From Neoceratodus forsteri (Eukaryota > Chordata > Ceratodontiformes > Ceratodontidae): a stretch of 64,000 nucleotides of DNA. Location: positions 56,314,001-56,378,000 of the forward strand of contig JADMNL010000028.1 in NCBI GenBank assembly GCA_016271365.2. Reading direction: 5' to 3'. Both the position numbers and the translations under genes were made by a program. The notes under the pieces were generated by a model. That model ran no database searches and was not told the DNA's origin. It saw only the letters and a program-made list of their open reading frames with translations. Of this stretch, positions 30,840 to 41,236 are shown piece after piece (the first letter of the stretch is position 1; every line of letters begins with the position of its first letter).

Positions 30840-31467
30840 GGGTGGAAGGTGGTTACCCTTAATGCTAGGAGCCTTGGGAGGAAAACTGCAGAATTACAGG
30901 TTCTCATGGCAGAGGGAGAGGTGGACATTGCAGCCATCATGGAAACATGGGCCACCTAATACAATGACTGGGACCTGTCTGTACCAGGGTACAGGTTATT
31001 TTGTAGGGACAGGGTGATTGGGAAAGGTGGGGGGGCGGCACTATATGTGAAGGAATGACTGAAGTGTGTAAGGGAGGAAGGGGAGGAGGGTAGTACGGAG
31101 TCACTTTGGATGCAAATCCAGGATTCCAAGAATAGGATTCTTAGAATGGAGTGGTGTACAGGCCACCATCTCAGATGGAGGAGTTAGACAAGGAACTAGC
31201 GGGACAGTCAGGAGGACCTGCGAGAAGGGTAGTGTGGTGATTGTGGGGGACTTCAACATGCCAGGAGTGGACTGGAGCACCCCAACAACCAGGAACAGAA
31301 GGGAGCAGGTACTGCTGGATGCCTTCCAGGACAGCTTCCTGCTGCAAATGGTCAGTGAACCAACCAGGTTAGGAAATACCCTTGACCTTGTGCTGGCAAA
31401 TAGGGACTTTGTGAGAGAACTTACAGTGGAGGAACTGCTGTCAGGGAGTGACCACCGCTCAGTATGA
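30840..31467 (+). pseudogene. CR1 endonuclease (in the CR1 within DIRS-3)
   Basis: In several frames: NARSLGRKTAELQVLMAEGE (30860-30920), IMETWAT with the ETW box near 30940, VYRPP-like residues near 31155, then an open stretch VVIVGDFNMPGVDWS (catalytic D and N), DAFQDSFLLQMVSEPTRLGN and LLSGSDHRSV (catalytic SDH), ended by a stop at 31465. It cuts the target strand in CR1 insertion. Frame breaks before 31234 disable it. Confidence 0.75.
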
Positions 31468-31473
31468 CTCACA

Positions 31474-33580
31474 TTGGATGTGGGCAAGGAAGGAGTGGAA
31501 TCTGGCACAATAATGTTGGACTTCAGGAGGGCCAACTTTGGGAGGATGGGGAAAGTGGTAAAAGGGTACCTGGCCAGAATTCTATCTAGTATGGACACTA
31601 ACCAGAGGTGGGAGCTCATAAAGCTGGGGATAGTGGAGGCAACACAAACCTGCTGCAAAGCCCAGAGCAAGAAGGCTAGGGCTAAGAAACTGATCTGGTT
31701 GAGCAAGGAGGTCATGGAAAAGGTAAGGAGGAAAACAGCTGCCTTTAGGAAGTACAAGAAAACAGGGAGGGAGGACAGGAGGGTACTGACAGAATCGAGA
31801 AGAGATGACAAGGGCAGTAAGAAGCCAAAGCATCTACGGAACTCAGGCTGGCACAAGGCATTAAGAAGGGAGAGGACTTCTTTAAGTACATCAGGAGAAA
31901 AGGAGCTGTAAGGACCACATAGTAAGGATTAGGAAGGAGGGGTTGGGTGGAAGCAGGGTGCGATAAGGCGGAGCACTAAATGAGTACTTCTGCTCAGTAT
32001 TTACTAAAAGAAGAGGGGTGACACTCAAGGTGGGAGAAATGGCAGAAGCGGGGGGGGAAGTGGTGACAGATGGGGAAATCATGGAGAGCAGAGTTCGAGA
32101 GGGTTTGAAGGCACTGAGGATGGACAAGGCGCCAGGCCCAGATGGTATCCACCCCAGGGTACTGATGGAGCTGACAGAGGTCCTTGCAGGACCTTTGGCA
32201 GACCTATTTAATGCCTCACTACATTCAGGGTGTGTACTTCAGGACTGGAGGATGGCTCACACAAGAGTGGCCCCAAGGATGAACCGGGAAACTACAGACC
32301 AGTGAGCCTCACATCCATCGTGAGTAAGCTAATGGAGACTATCCTGAAGGAGAGGCTGGTGGCCCTCCTAGAGGCCAAAGGACTACAGGACAGCAGACAG
32401 CATGGCTTCATATGTGGCAGATCCTGTCAAACCAACCTGGTGGAGTTCTATGACTAGGTAACTAGGCAACTGGACAGGGGCCATGCAGTGGATGTCCTGT
32501 ATCTGGACTTCAGTAAGGCATTTGACTCAGTACCGCATGGAAGGCTGGGAAGGAAGTTAGTAGGCACAGGGGCGGGTGCAAAGCTGGTGAAGTGGGTAGG
32601 AAACTGGCTGCAGGGAAGGCAACAGAGGGTGGTGGTGGGTGGGGAGCTCTCACACCCAAGGGCAGTGATGAGTGGTGTTCCACAGGGCTCAGTGTTGGGA
32701 CCAGTGTTGTTTGGGATATTCATTGCAGACATATCATGGGACATCAAGAGCAAGATCAGTCTGTTTGCTGATGATACCAAGGTAGGCGCGGTGGTGGATG
32801 ACCTAGGGGATGGCAGGGTTGCAGGATGATCTGGAAAAGCTTGAAACCTGGTCAGACACCTGGCAACTGGGCTTTAATGCCAAAAGTGCAAGGTGCTGCA
32901 TTTTGGGATGAAGAACCCAAGGAGGAGTTACCAGCTAGGGGGTGCAGCTAGCCCAGACAGAGGAGGAGAAGGATCTGGGTGTGCTCATTATAGGGGTAAT
33001 GAACAACTCGGCACAATGTGGAAGGCAGCTGCAAAGGCCAACAAAATGCTGGGTTGTATTGCAAGGGTATATCCTCAAGGAGGGAGGAGGTGATTCTGCC
33101 ACTGTATAGGTCATTAGTTAGACACACCTGAGTACTGCATGTAGTACTGGCGTCCGTATCTGAAGAGGGACATTAAGTTACTGGAGGGTGCAGTGCAGAG
33201 CGCAAAGATGATCAAGGGCTGGGGACTTATCATACGAGGAGGTTGAAGGAGTTGAACATGTACTCACTGGAGGAGAGGAGAAACGGGTGACATGATTGAA
33301 ACCTTTAAATACATGAAAGGAATAAACAAGATGGGTACAGAGGGCTGTTCAAAGTAAGGAGGGAGGGCCACAGGGCCATGATATGAGACTGGAGCGAGGA
33401 AGGTTCAGGAGGGAGATGAGGAGACACTTTTTTACAGAGAGGGTGGTGGCTGGGTGGAATGCGTTACCTGCTGAAGTGGTATGCAGTAGAACAGTGGACT
33501 GCTTCAAACAAGGATGGGACAGGACAAGGGGGAGGGTTAATGAAGGGGAAGGGTGGAAGGGAGGGGCAGCTGCAGAATAA
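31474..33580 (+). pseudogene. CR1 linker, reverse transcriptase and C-terminal domain (within DIRS-3)
   Basis: The linker reads LDFRRANFGRMGKVV and KKLIWLSKEVMEKVRRKTAA. RT follows with MDKAPGPDGIHPRVLMELTE, GNYRPVSLTSIVSKLMETI, QHGFICGRSCQTNLVEFYD, DVLYLDFSKAFDSVPHGRL (first catalytic D), SGVPQGSVLGPVLFGIF and the active site SLFADDTKVGA (32755-32787). After RT come LGCIARV and, at 33383, RLERGRFRREMRRHFFTERV and VVAGWNALPAEVV. Frameshifts near 31890, 32300 and 32825 and a stop at 32455 split it. The active-site acids are intact. Confidence 0.82.
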
Positions 33581-33665
33581 GGGGTGCTAGCTACACATTC
33601 GAGCAGTCTTGATAGACCTCTAGGCCTTTATCTGCTGGCCAATTTCACATGTTCGTATGTTCATA

Positions 33666-34435
33666 TCTCGCCCTGTTTTCTGAAAATTCTTCAAAGGATT
33701 GCTTCATACCAATCCCCCCTTTAAGGATCCTACTCCTGCTTGGGATCTTAATGTTTGCATGACTCAGCTCATGCAGCCACCTTTTGAGCCTTTGTCCTCA
33801 GCAGAGCTTAAGTACTTGACTTGAAAAACTGTGTTCCTGGTAGCTATTACCTCTGCTAGGCATATCAGTGAATTGCAAGCTCAGTCAGTAGAGCCTGATT
33901 TTATCTTATTCCATAGAGATACGGTGGTCCTTAGAACCAACAGGAGGTTCTTACCCAAAGTGGCTTCAGATTTTCATCTCAACCAATCCATGACTCTTCC
34001 TGTGTTCTTCACTGATCATTCTTCTTCTTCAGGATAGAGAAAATTACACAGTTTGGATGTTAAAAGGGCTCTTAGTTACTACATTGAGCGTACTAAGGCA
34101 CTTAGGTTTGACTCCCTCCAGTTGTTCCTCACTTAGGGTGAAGTGGGGAAGGGTAAACCTGCTACTAACAGAACTATTGCCAGGTGGATTGTCTCTTGTA
34201 TGCAGTTCTGCATGAAAAGCTAGGCAAATTACCCCCCTCAGGCCTGAGGGCTCATTCGACTAGAGATACAGCTGCTTCTCTGGCTGCTGCCAGAAATATA
34301 CACTTATTAGAGATATGCAAAGCAGCCACCTGGAAAACAATTCATACATTCACCAAGCATTACTCTCTGGATATCCAGGCTAGGAATGATGCTAGGTTTG
34401 GTACAGCAGTACTGCAGAGTCTATTGCCAAAATAG
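33666..34435 (+). pseudogene. DIRS-3 tyrosine recombinase, 3' part (after the CR1)
   Basis: Resumes with FFENSSKDCFIPIP-like residues, then PAWDLNVCMTQLMQPPFEP (with TSAR-H-ISELQAQS at 33852-33890; the catalytic arginine position is CAT, histidine), LRTNRRFLPKVASDFHLNQ, IVSCMQFCMKS-like residues, GLRAHSTRDTAAS (H and R kept) and HTFTKHYSLDIQ (nucleophile Y kept), ending QSLLPK before the stop at 34433. Stops at 33823 and 34036 and frame changes interrupt it. Confidence 0.8.
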
Positions 34436-34473
34436 GTTTGATGCCCTCCTCCATGGATGTACTGCTTGATAGT

Positions 34474-34575
34474 CTGCATAATGTCAGAATACAGCAAGAC
34501 TTCATGTTGTCTGAAGAAAAAATTACTCACCTTAGTAATTGTGTTTCTTCTAATGGAGCCTTGCTGTATTCTGAC
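34474..34575 (+). repeat. DIRS-3 internal complementary region (ICR)
   Basis: Reverse complements of the left end (GACTTCATGTTGTCTG) and of the now missing right end (GAAGAAAAAATTACTCACC onward). It therefore records the terminal 49 nt that the right repeat has lost. Confidence 0.88.
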
Positions 34576-34848
34576 CTCCCTCCCTGCCTCCCCTCTCAGA
34601 ACCTGGTTTTTGAGAAGTGGGCTGACAGGCGCAGTGTTGCACCTCAGGGGTGTACTTGGCACTTTTCCCTTTTTTAACAGGGGGAGTGGGTTATTTATAT
34701 GTTTTGATAATTGAATTTGTTCACTACCTAGTTTTTGTTTTGGATTTCTCTACTTGAGTCTCTTTTGGGATCCAAAATATTTGGTTGCCTTTTGGCTGGT
34801 AAATTTTACACTTTCCACACAGTGGGGGTAGATAGTTAATGTTAGCTC

Positions 34849-35000
34849 ATAAGACTCTGATGGTTACACTTCAAAGTGCAGCAGACAGAGGTTTGAACCG
34901 AGCTTGAGTTCAACATTCTATGCATTGGCATAGAGTTAACTCTTTCCTCTCCAGAGCAGTTCAAGTGCTGAGGCTAACTGCATAATGTCAGAATACAGCA
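34849..35000 (+). repeat. DIRS-3 right inverted terminal repeat, truncated
   Basis: Reverse complement of 25967-26130 up to CAGAATACAGCA, where it stops and LINE-like AT-rich sequence begins. Confidence 0.85.
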
Positions 35001-35558
35001 GAAGCTTTGCTGCTGCACGTCTGGTGATATTAATATTGACTTTTAAATCTGCACTAATTGTACTACAGACAACCCTGTAAGCTACCCATGAGTGGGAACT
35101 GACCTGTGCACCAGCCGAAAGCTGGGAGACAGGCTCCAGTTCTACACAAGCTGAGTGGTTACAAGAAGGAGTTTGTGTTATTTTAAAGTAGAATACCTGC
35201 TCATTAACAGCCCTTATCAGGGCGGTGGACAGCATAATCTACTAGGATAGTGCAAAGGAGCTAATATATCTTCAGCTGTAAACAGTATTTAGTTGCTAGG
35301 TACGGAACGCCCAACATTGGTCACGGGTCCCAATACCTATTCAAACTGCTTACACTGCTCATGCAGCAAGCGTGCAGTTTTGCACATGAAGATGTGTGCA
35401 GAGACATGCGCATCTTGCACATGTATCAAGCTTGTCCAGCGAAACAGCAGAACTAGGGACTGGTTAGTAAGGTTATTTATTAATTGGCGGGTGCTATTTA
35501 GACCCTAGTGTTTTGTCTAAGCAGAGACATTTGGTAACTACAAACATCAGACATTACT
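35001..35558 (+). other. Probable 5' leader of an AT-rich LINE
   Basis: No protein is readable. The stretch leads directly into the ORF1 at 35559, so I take it as its leader. It starts abruptly at the broken end of DIRS-3. Confidence 0.4.
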
Positions 35559-36084
35559 ATGGAAAACATCTTTTCATATATGTTGCACACAGGCCATATG
35601 CTAAGTATCTGTGCACATTGCAAACATGTACTTAGCATTATGTCAAATAATAATGAATGTTCTCAGGCATCAGATTGTCCAAATTGTCTAGAGCGGAACG
35701 TGTTGAGACATGACATTATAAGGCTGTCATCAGATTTGGATGGAATTAAAGAATTAAGAGCTCTTGAATGTTACGTGGATAACATGGTACGTGGACTTCA
35801 ACCACCTGAACTGAATAACAAGGTCTCTCCCCAATTAGAACAAAATAATTTAAATAATGTACACATTTTATTAAATACAGCAACTGCTACCATTCCAAAT
35901 GAAATAGAAAGAAATCAATTTACAATACTATCTGAGCAAACTCAGCAAGATGGTTTGGTTTTATCTACATTTTCCAATAAACGTCCTAAAGATGTTAATA
36001 TGGAACATAAAGATAGTTGGGTAGAAATACAACAAAATAAAATAAAGAAATTTAAAAATGGAAGGCAAACAGTTGGTGTTCCAA
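35559..36084 (+). pseudogene. AT-rich CR1/L2-like LINE ORF1, 3'-truncated
   Basis: An open frame of about 175 codons begins with ATG at 35559. It has cysteine pairs (CAHCKHVLSIM, then CSQASDCPNC) that could bind zinc, then RHDIIRLSSDLDGIKELRAL, a likely short coiled coil, a low-complexity N/Q-rich middle, and WVEIQQNKIKKFKNGRQTV. The order cysteines, coil, W-x-x-V/I block matches CR1 ORF1 ahead of its esterase domain. At about 36085 it runs into DIRS-4 gag and its own 3' part is lost. ORF1 products coat the RNA template. Family assignment is by layout only. Confidence 0.6.
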
Positions 36085-36896
36085 ATACAGACATTTAAGA
36101 TTTTAAAAACTCCTAATTCTATACCTCATGTGGACAAAAGAATGGACAAGAGGTATACTCTGTCAGGCTCAGATACAGAGTTCCTTACCCAGCAATGCAG
36201 CCATGTTGGGGTAGTGCAGGCTGCAGCCTGTAATAACGCTATTATACCCTTGGCTTCACACCCCCCAGATAAGGACTCCAGGAGGATTGATGTCATGGCA
36301 AAGAAACAGTACATGGCAGCATCTTTGGGACTCGGGCAGGCCAATTACATGGCCTATACAGCTAGATATCAGAAATCTAGTTGGGACACTGTCTTGGCTT
36401 TAGCGAAACAGGTCCCTGGCTGCTTGCTAAGAAGCTGGAGCAGGTGGCTGCTGATGGTATTGAGGCATCCAAGGTGCAATTCCATGCTGCAGTTGACTCC
36501 AATGAAGTTTCATCTAGAGTCATGGCTACATCTGTGGCCCTTCGTAGGATGGCTTGGCTCAGATGTACTAGCCTTTCTCAGGATACCCAGACTAAGGCCA
36601 TGGATTTTCCTGTTGTGGGTAATTCTCTGTTTGGGGAGCTAACAGAGAATTACATGAAGAAAAGGGATGAAAACAGGACCACCTATAGGAGTGCCCAGGC
36701 CAAGGAAAGGCAAGCCAATCCTTAGAGGCAGCATCTCAGGGGCAGGGGCAGGCCTTTTCATAGGCCTTTCTACCAAGCTCATGCCTCCTCTTCTGCCTAT
36801 GCTCTGAGGGGGTTCTTTAGAGGGAGAGGCAGAAGGGGTACAAGCAGGCCTGCGTCCACCCCTCAGCCTAAACCCTCTGCCAAACAGGCACCCTGA
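36085..36896 (+). pseudogene. gag: DIRS-4 gag, 5'-truncated
   Basis: The capsid-like block is well kept at 36115-36400: DKRYTLSGSDTEFLTQQC, VVQAAACNNAIIPLASHPPD, RRIDVMAKKQYMAASLG, MAYTARYQKSSWDTV. A frameshift near 36410 leads to KKLEQVAADGIEASKVQFH and, through 36725, LRRMAWLRCTSLSQDTQTKA, AMDFPVVGNSLFGELTENY. A stop cuts off the RG-rich tail (36735-36890). The zinc-cluster N-terminus is absent because the element is truncated. Confidence 0.8.
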
Positions 36897-36929
36897 TGGG
36901 TTTGCCAGGGCCGATTCTCCACCACCTGT

Positions 36930-37453
36930 AGGGGGCAGGCTGGCTTACTTTGTCCAGGACTTGAAGTCTTTAACATCAGACAAATGGGTCCTGGAACTAG
37001 TAAGCCAGGGACTGGTTCTCAGCTTCAAAAAAATTTCCAAAGATGAAAACCAGATCCTTTCCACCAGCAAATCCTTAAGAGGCACTTGCCCTAGAAGCAG
37101 AGGTCTCTTCCCTCTTGGCTCTCAGAGCTGTAGAAAGGGTTCCACCTCTACACAAAGGGAAAGGATTGTACTCCAGGTACTTCCTCACCCCCAAAAAGAC
37201 AGGAGAATGGCGTCCCATCCTGAATCTCAGATATTTAAACAAGCACCTTTTAAAGCCAAAGTTCAAAATGGTGACTCTGGGAATAATTCTACCCTCTTTA
37301 AGGCCAAGGGACTGGCTAGTCTCCCTGGACCTCAAGGATGCCCATTTTCATATTCTTTTCAGAAGCTCCCATTGAAAGTACCTCGGGTTCGAGCTGCCCT
37401 CAGGCCATTACCAATTCAGAGCAATGCCCTTTGGCCTAATCTCTGCTCCAAGG
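36930..37453 (+). pseudogene. DIRS-4 reverse transcriptase, 5' part (before the hAT insert)
   Basis: DLKSLTSDKWVLELVSQGLVLSFKK, then ALRAVERVPPLHKGKGLYSRY, GEWRPILNLRYLNKHLLKP, SLDLKDAHFHILF (first catalytic D kept) and, after a shift, FRAMPFGLISAPR, where the hAT element interrupts the APR-VF motif. The remainder resumes at 37921. Confidence 0.8.
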
Positions 37454-37912
37454 CAGGGGTGTAGCCAGGGATTTCAGATCTGCACATCAAGTGGACTCAC
37501 TGCTACCCCTCCCCCTTGTTAGGGTGAGCTACCCCCCCGGTGTAGCCAGACAATATACAAATGTACACCAGGACCATGTTTGTTGCCTCATTTGGCACAA
37601 TAAATACAACTTTTGTATCTCATGACAGTGGTTGCTGCCATGCATGGGTAAATACAAATGCCATGCATTGTTCTCTAAGACACCCACAAACCAACCCAGA
37701 GCCTATAAAGTTGAATTGTCCTTGTGATGCAAACAGAGTATTAGTGATCAGTCCTTCTGGTTTCAACTCCTATGAATAAAATTATAGAAAGGTTCAGTAT
37801 TTTCTTTGTTAGTTTTCAATGAAAAAGGAAGCAGTTCAGAGCCTATTTGCTACCCCCATTAAATAAAACTGCACACCACAGAGTGCTTGGAGTATGCCTG
37901 CCTACACTCTTG
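37454..37912. mobile_element. hAT-type miniature transposon in DIRS-4 RT
   Basis: This 459-bp insert is bounded by 16-bp inverted repeats, CAGGGGTGTAGCCAGG on the left and CCTGCCTACACTCTTG on the right (three mismatches when folded). It is flanked by a perfect 8-bp duplication CTCCAAGG at 37446-37453 and 37913-37920. An 8-bp duplication and CAGGGG ends are typical of hAT elements. It has no transposase, so it must have moved with help from a full-length relative. Removing one CTCCAAGG restores the RT alignment with DIRS-2. Confidence 0.9.
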
Positions 37913-39268
37913 CTCCAAGGGTTTTCACAAAATGCCTGGCAGTAGTAGTTGCTTCCCTAAGAAGGCAAAGGATTGCCATCTTCCGATACCTGGACGACTG
38001 GCTCATAGTAGGCCAGTCCCCAGACCAAGTCAAGTTACACCTACAGATAACTCGTCGACTGCTCACCTCTTTGGGTTTTCTTCTGAATCTTTCAAAGTCA
38101 GTTCTAGAACCTGTTCAGCTCCTCACCTTCAGAGGCACAGAGCTAGATACAGAAAAGGCAAGAGCCTTCCTTCCCCTGGACAGGGCAAGGACCCTTATTA
38201 CACTGGCCTCTTCATTCACCCTACAGGTGTCTCAACCAGCAAGGCATTTCCTGCAGCTCCTGGGCCGCATGGCTGCTTCCACAGCAGTGGTGCAGGGAGC
38301 AATATTTCAGATGAGGGACATTCAGTTCCACTTGAGAGCCTTTTGGTCTCAAAAAAATGACCCTTTGACCAAACTGATACCAGTGACTTGAACCCTGATC
38401 CAGGCTTTGCAGTGGTGGTAGGATCAGAACAATCTAAGACAGGGAGTTCCTTTTGTCATGCAGTCTCACTTTCTAATCCTTACTACAGATGCCTCCCTCT
38501 TGGGGTGGGGGGCCCACTTGGGAGACCTGACCACCCAAGGGTTGTGGTCTCCTCAGGAATCTCTGCTTCACATCAATCTTTTGGAACTCAGAGCAGTGTT
38601 TCTAGCACTTCAAGCTTTTCCAAGTCTGTTCAGAACAAGGTTGTTCAGATTAGGACAGACAATACCACCACAATGTGGTATATCAACAGCATAAGGGGCA
38701 CTCGGTCTGACCTTGTGCACAAACAATGAAGTTGTGGTCTCTGGCTTTTCCCTGAACACCTCCCTTACAGCAGTACACCTCCCAGGCAAGGACAATGTCC
38801 TGGCAGATGCTCTCAGCAGGATATCCCAGGGCCATCACGAATGGTCACTGGATCCCCTGGTTTTGGAGGTGATCTTCTCCAGATGGGGCACCCCACAGAT
38901 AGATCTTTTTGTAGCCCCAGACAATCACCAACTTCCCCTTTTTTTGCTGCATGCCCCCAGTGTTGGGCTCAGTCCCCCTGGATACCTTGGTTCTCAATTG
39001 GGAAGGGAAGTTTCTGTATGCTTTCCCCCTTCCCTCTCCTGTTCAAGGTGCTAGTAAAAATCAGGTCTCAATCCTGCACAGTGATTCTGATTGCTCAAGA
39101 CTGGGTCAGACAGCCCTGGTACCCTCTCCTGTTGTCCTTAGCAGTCCACCTTCCCTTGTCTCTTCCCAGGAATTACAACCTGTTAACCTGTGCTCAGGGA
39201 AGGGTTTGGTACCCGAATCTCAAATCTCTCAATCTCAAGGCCTGGCTCTTGAAGAGTTAGTTTGCTGA
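37913..39268 (+). pseudogene. DIRS-4 reverse transcriptase/RNase H, 3' part
   Basis: Resumes APRVFTKCLAVVVASLRR, then IFRYLDDWLIVGQSP (YLDD intact), LNLSKSVLEPVQLLTFRGTE, ILTTDASLLGWGAHLGDLTT (RNase H first D), LLELRAVFLALQAF (E), RTDNTTTMWYIN, VLADALSRISQGHH, and the DIRS tail IDLFVAPDNHQLP and WVRQPWYPLLL. Lesions include a stop at 38389, a shift near 38690 and another near 39245. The active-site acids are preserved although the frame is not. Confidence 0.82.
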
Positions 39269-40278
39269 TTTACACCTCTCTCAAGGTGTCATGGATATTC
39301 TGAAGGCTTCTAGAAAGCCTTCCACCAGAACTACCTATAATTCCAAATGGAAAAGATTCTCCATATGGTGCTCTAGGAAGCATATTTCTCCAGAGTCTGC
39401 TGACCTGCCCACAGTCCTTGACTATATGGTTCATCTGAATAGCTTGGCACTCGGACCAGCTACACTAAGGGTGCACCTGGCAGCTGTCTCTGCTTTTCTT
39501 TCAGCAGGTAAGCCTTCTTCTCTTTCATTTCACCCTGTATCCTCCAAGTTTTTCAAGGGATTACTTCATACCAATCCACCATTCAGGGACCCTGCCCCTG
39601 CCTGGGAGCTTAATATTTGCATTGCTCAACTTCTGCAATCCCCTTTTGAGCATTTGTCCTCAGCAGAGCTTAAGTACTTGACTTGGAAAACTGTTTTCTT
39701 AGTTGCCAATACTTCTGCCAGGTGCATAAGCGAGTTACAAGCCCTGTCAGTGGAGCCTGATTTTATCTCTTTCCATTGAGATAAGGTGGTCCTCAGGACT
39801 AACAGGAAGTTTTAACCTAAGGTGGTTTCAGACTTCCACCTTAACCAATCTATGTCTCTTCCTGTGTTCTTCACTGACCATTCCTCCTCTGGTGAGAAGA
39901 GATTGCACAGTCTGTATGTGAAAAGAGCTCTTGGCTACTACATAGAACGTACCAATGGTCACAGGTTTCTTCACTTATGATGAGGTTGGTAAAGGAAAAC
40001 TTGCCACTAAATGATCCATTGCCAGGTGGATTGTCTCTTGCATTCAATTTTGCTATCAGTAACTGGGTAGGATTCCACCCGTAGGCCTGAGGGCTCACTC
40101 TACCAGAGGTACAGCTGCGTCTCTGGCTGCTGCCAGGGATATTCCTATCTTACGGATATGTCAAGCAGCTACCTGGAAAACAGTTTACACTTTTACCAAG
40201 CATTATTCTCTGGATATTCAGGCTAGGAGTGATGCTCGGTTTGACACAGCAGTGCTTCAGAGCCTATTTCCTAAGTAG
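39230..40278 (+). pseudogene. DIRS-4 tyrosine recombinase
   Basis: Core-binding part: MDILKASRKPSTRTTYNSKW, FSIWCSRKHISPES. Catalytic part: VFLVANTSAR-C-ISELQAL (the arginine position is TGC, cysteine) in an open stretch 39291-39779. Then a stop at 39777, further damage around 39810-40080, GLRAHSTRGTAASLAAA (H and R kept) at 40085 and FTKHYSLDIQ (Y kept) at 40190, ending QSLFPK before the stop at 40276. The 5' overlap frame inside RNase H is open at 38388-38729 and 38841-39260. Confidence 0.8.
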
Positions 40279-40317
40279 GTTCTGTCCCTCCTCCATGGAG
40301 GTACTGCTTGGTAGTCT

Positions 40318-40417
40318 GCTATTGTCAGAATACAGCAAGAATTCATGTTGTTTGAAGAAAAAATTACTCACCTTAGTAATGTTGTTTCTTCTAATGGAGT
40401 CTTGCTGTATATTGACA
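40318..40417 (+). repeat. DIRS-4 internal complementary region (ICR)
   Basis: Contains the left-end complement (ATTCATGTTGTTTG) although the left end itself is missing from this copy, followed by the right-end complement through GGAGTCTTGCTGTAT. Confidence 0.88.
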
Positions 40418-40679
40418 GCCCCCCCTGCCTTCCCCTCTCAGAACCTTTGTTTTTGAGATGTGGGTGGGCAGTAGCGTGTTGGCACTCAGGAGGTGCCCCA
40501 CCTTGTTTATTATCACCCTTTTTTCTTTGGGTGAGTGGGTGTTGTGTTATTTCATTTTTGGGGTTTCCTGACTTGAGTCTTTGTTTTGGGACCAAAAAAA
40601 ATCTTTCATTATATTTAGTAGCCAGTTGGCTGGTGTAGGTTTACAGCTTCCACACAGGACCCTCAGTGAATTTAGCTCA

Positions 40680-40878
40680 TAAAGATCTGATGGTTTGAGT
40701 TCAAACAGCAACAGACAGAGTCTCAACCGAGCTCGAGCTCAGCATTCCATGCCTGGCATGGAAAGTTAACTCTTTCATCTCTGGGGCAGTTCGAAGGTTG
40801 GGACTCACTGCTATTGTCAGAGTACAGCAAGACTCCATTAGAAGAAACAACATTACTAAGGTGAGTAATTTTTTCTTC
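40680..40878 (+). repeat. DIRS-4 right inverted terminal repeat
   Basis: Ends GGTGAGTAATTTTTTCTTC, with the CCATGCCTGGCATGG palindrome at 40747-40761. No left partner remains. Confidence 0.88.
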
Positions 40879-41236
40879 TGTGCTCGCTAATGTACCTATA
40901 AAAGGTTTTATCCCCCTTCTTAACTAAGTTGGCTATTTTTTCCTCAGTATGGGCCTTTGCTATTCTGACTGCCTTCCCCACTTCTTTCTGCTTTAATTGA
41001 TACAGTTCCCTGTCATGCTCCTTCTGTGAGTCCTTATACTTTTTGAATGCAGCCTTTTTCTTCTTAACCTTCCCTGCCACCTCTTTTGAAAACCATAGTG
41101 GTTTTTTACTCCGCTTAGTTTTTATTTGTTTCACACAAAGGCTTGTTGCCTCTATGGTATGATTTTGATTTTTCTCCATTGTTCTTCCACCCTCCTTTTG
41201 GCCATTTGCTAGTGCATTCCTCAGGTATTCACCCAT
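40879..41236 (-). pseudogene. CR1 linker before RT, cut by DIRS-4
   Basis: The minus strand from 41236 downward encodes TIEATSLCVKQIKTKRSKK, PLWFSKEVAGKVKKKKAAFKK and KTFYRYI, the basic linker between CR1 endonuclease and RT. It ends at the DIRS-4 terminus, so RT is missing. It is frameshifted relative to the endonuclease part. Confidence 0.8.

Larger units (their letters stand above)
30250..33665 (+). mobile_element. CR1 LINE inserted in the DIRS-3 recombinase gene
   Basis: This 3.4-kb CR1 is truncated at its 5' end within ORF1 and is otherwise complete to the 3' end, which reads TTTCACATGTTCGTATGTTCAT. Repeats of this TTCGTATG type at the very end are typical of CR1. Order: ORF1 esterase (30264-30690), endonuclease (about 30840-31467), linker and RT (31474-33100), C-terminal domain (33180-33580). 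DIRS-3 coding sequence resumes at 33666. This insertion is younger than DIRS-3. Confidence 0.88.
25967..35000 (+). mobile_element. DIRS-3: family 1 DIRS retrotransposon interrupted by a CR1
   Basis: It has a left inverted terminal repeat (25967-26130), gag, RT/RNase H, recombinase, ICR (34474-34575) and a right inverted repeat (34849-35000) that stops about 49 nt short, at CAGAATACAGCA. A CR1 of about 3.4 kb (30250-33665) lies inside the recombinase, so DIRS-3 itself is about 5.6 kb. Its ends read GCTGTATTCTGAC where DIRS-1, -2 and -5 read GCTATATTATGAC, marking a subfamily shared in part with DIRS-4. All coding regions carry stops or shifts. Confidence 0.9.
36085..40878 (+). mobile_element. 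DIRS-4: 5'-truncated family 1 DIRS retrotransposon
   Basis: Begins inside gag (ACAGACATTTAAGATTTTAAAA, matching 48139 onward in DIRS-5) and has no left terminal repeat. It runs through RT/RNase H, recombinase, ICR (40318-40417) and right terminal repeat (40680-40878). A hAT miniature element (37454-37912) interrupts RT. At its right end it abuts a minus-strand CR1 that is broken exactly there, so DIRS-4 or its ancestor entered that CR1. The CR1 3' half is not found on the left, which agrees with a later rearrangement at 36085. Confidence 0.88.
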
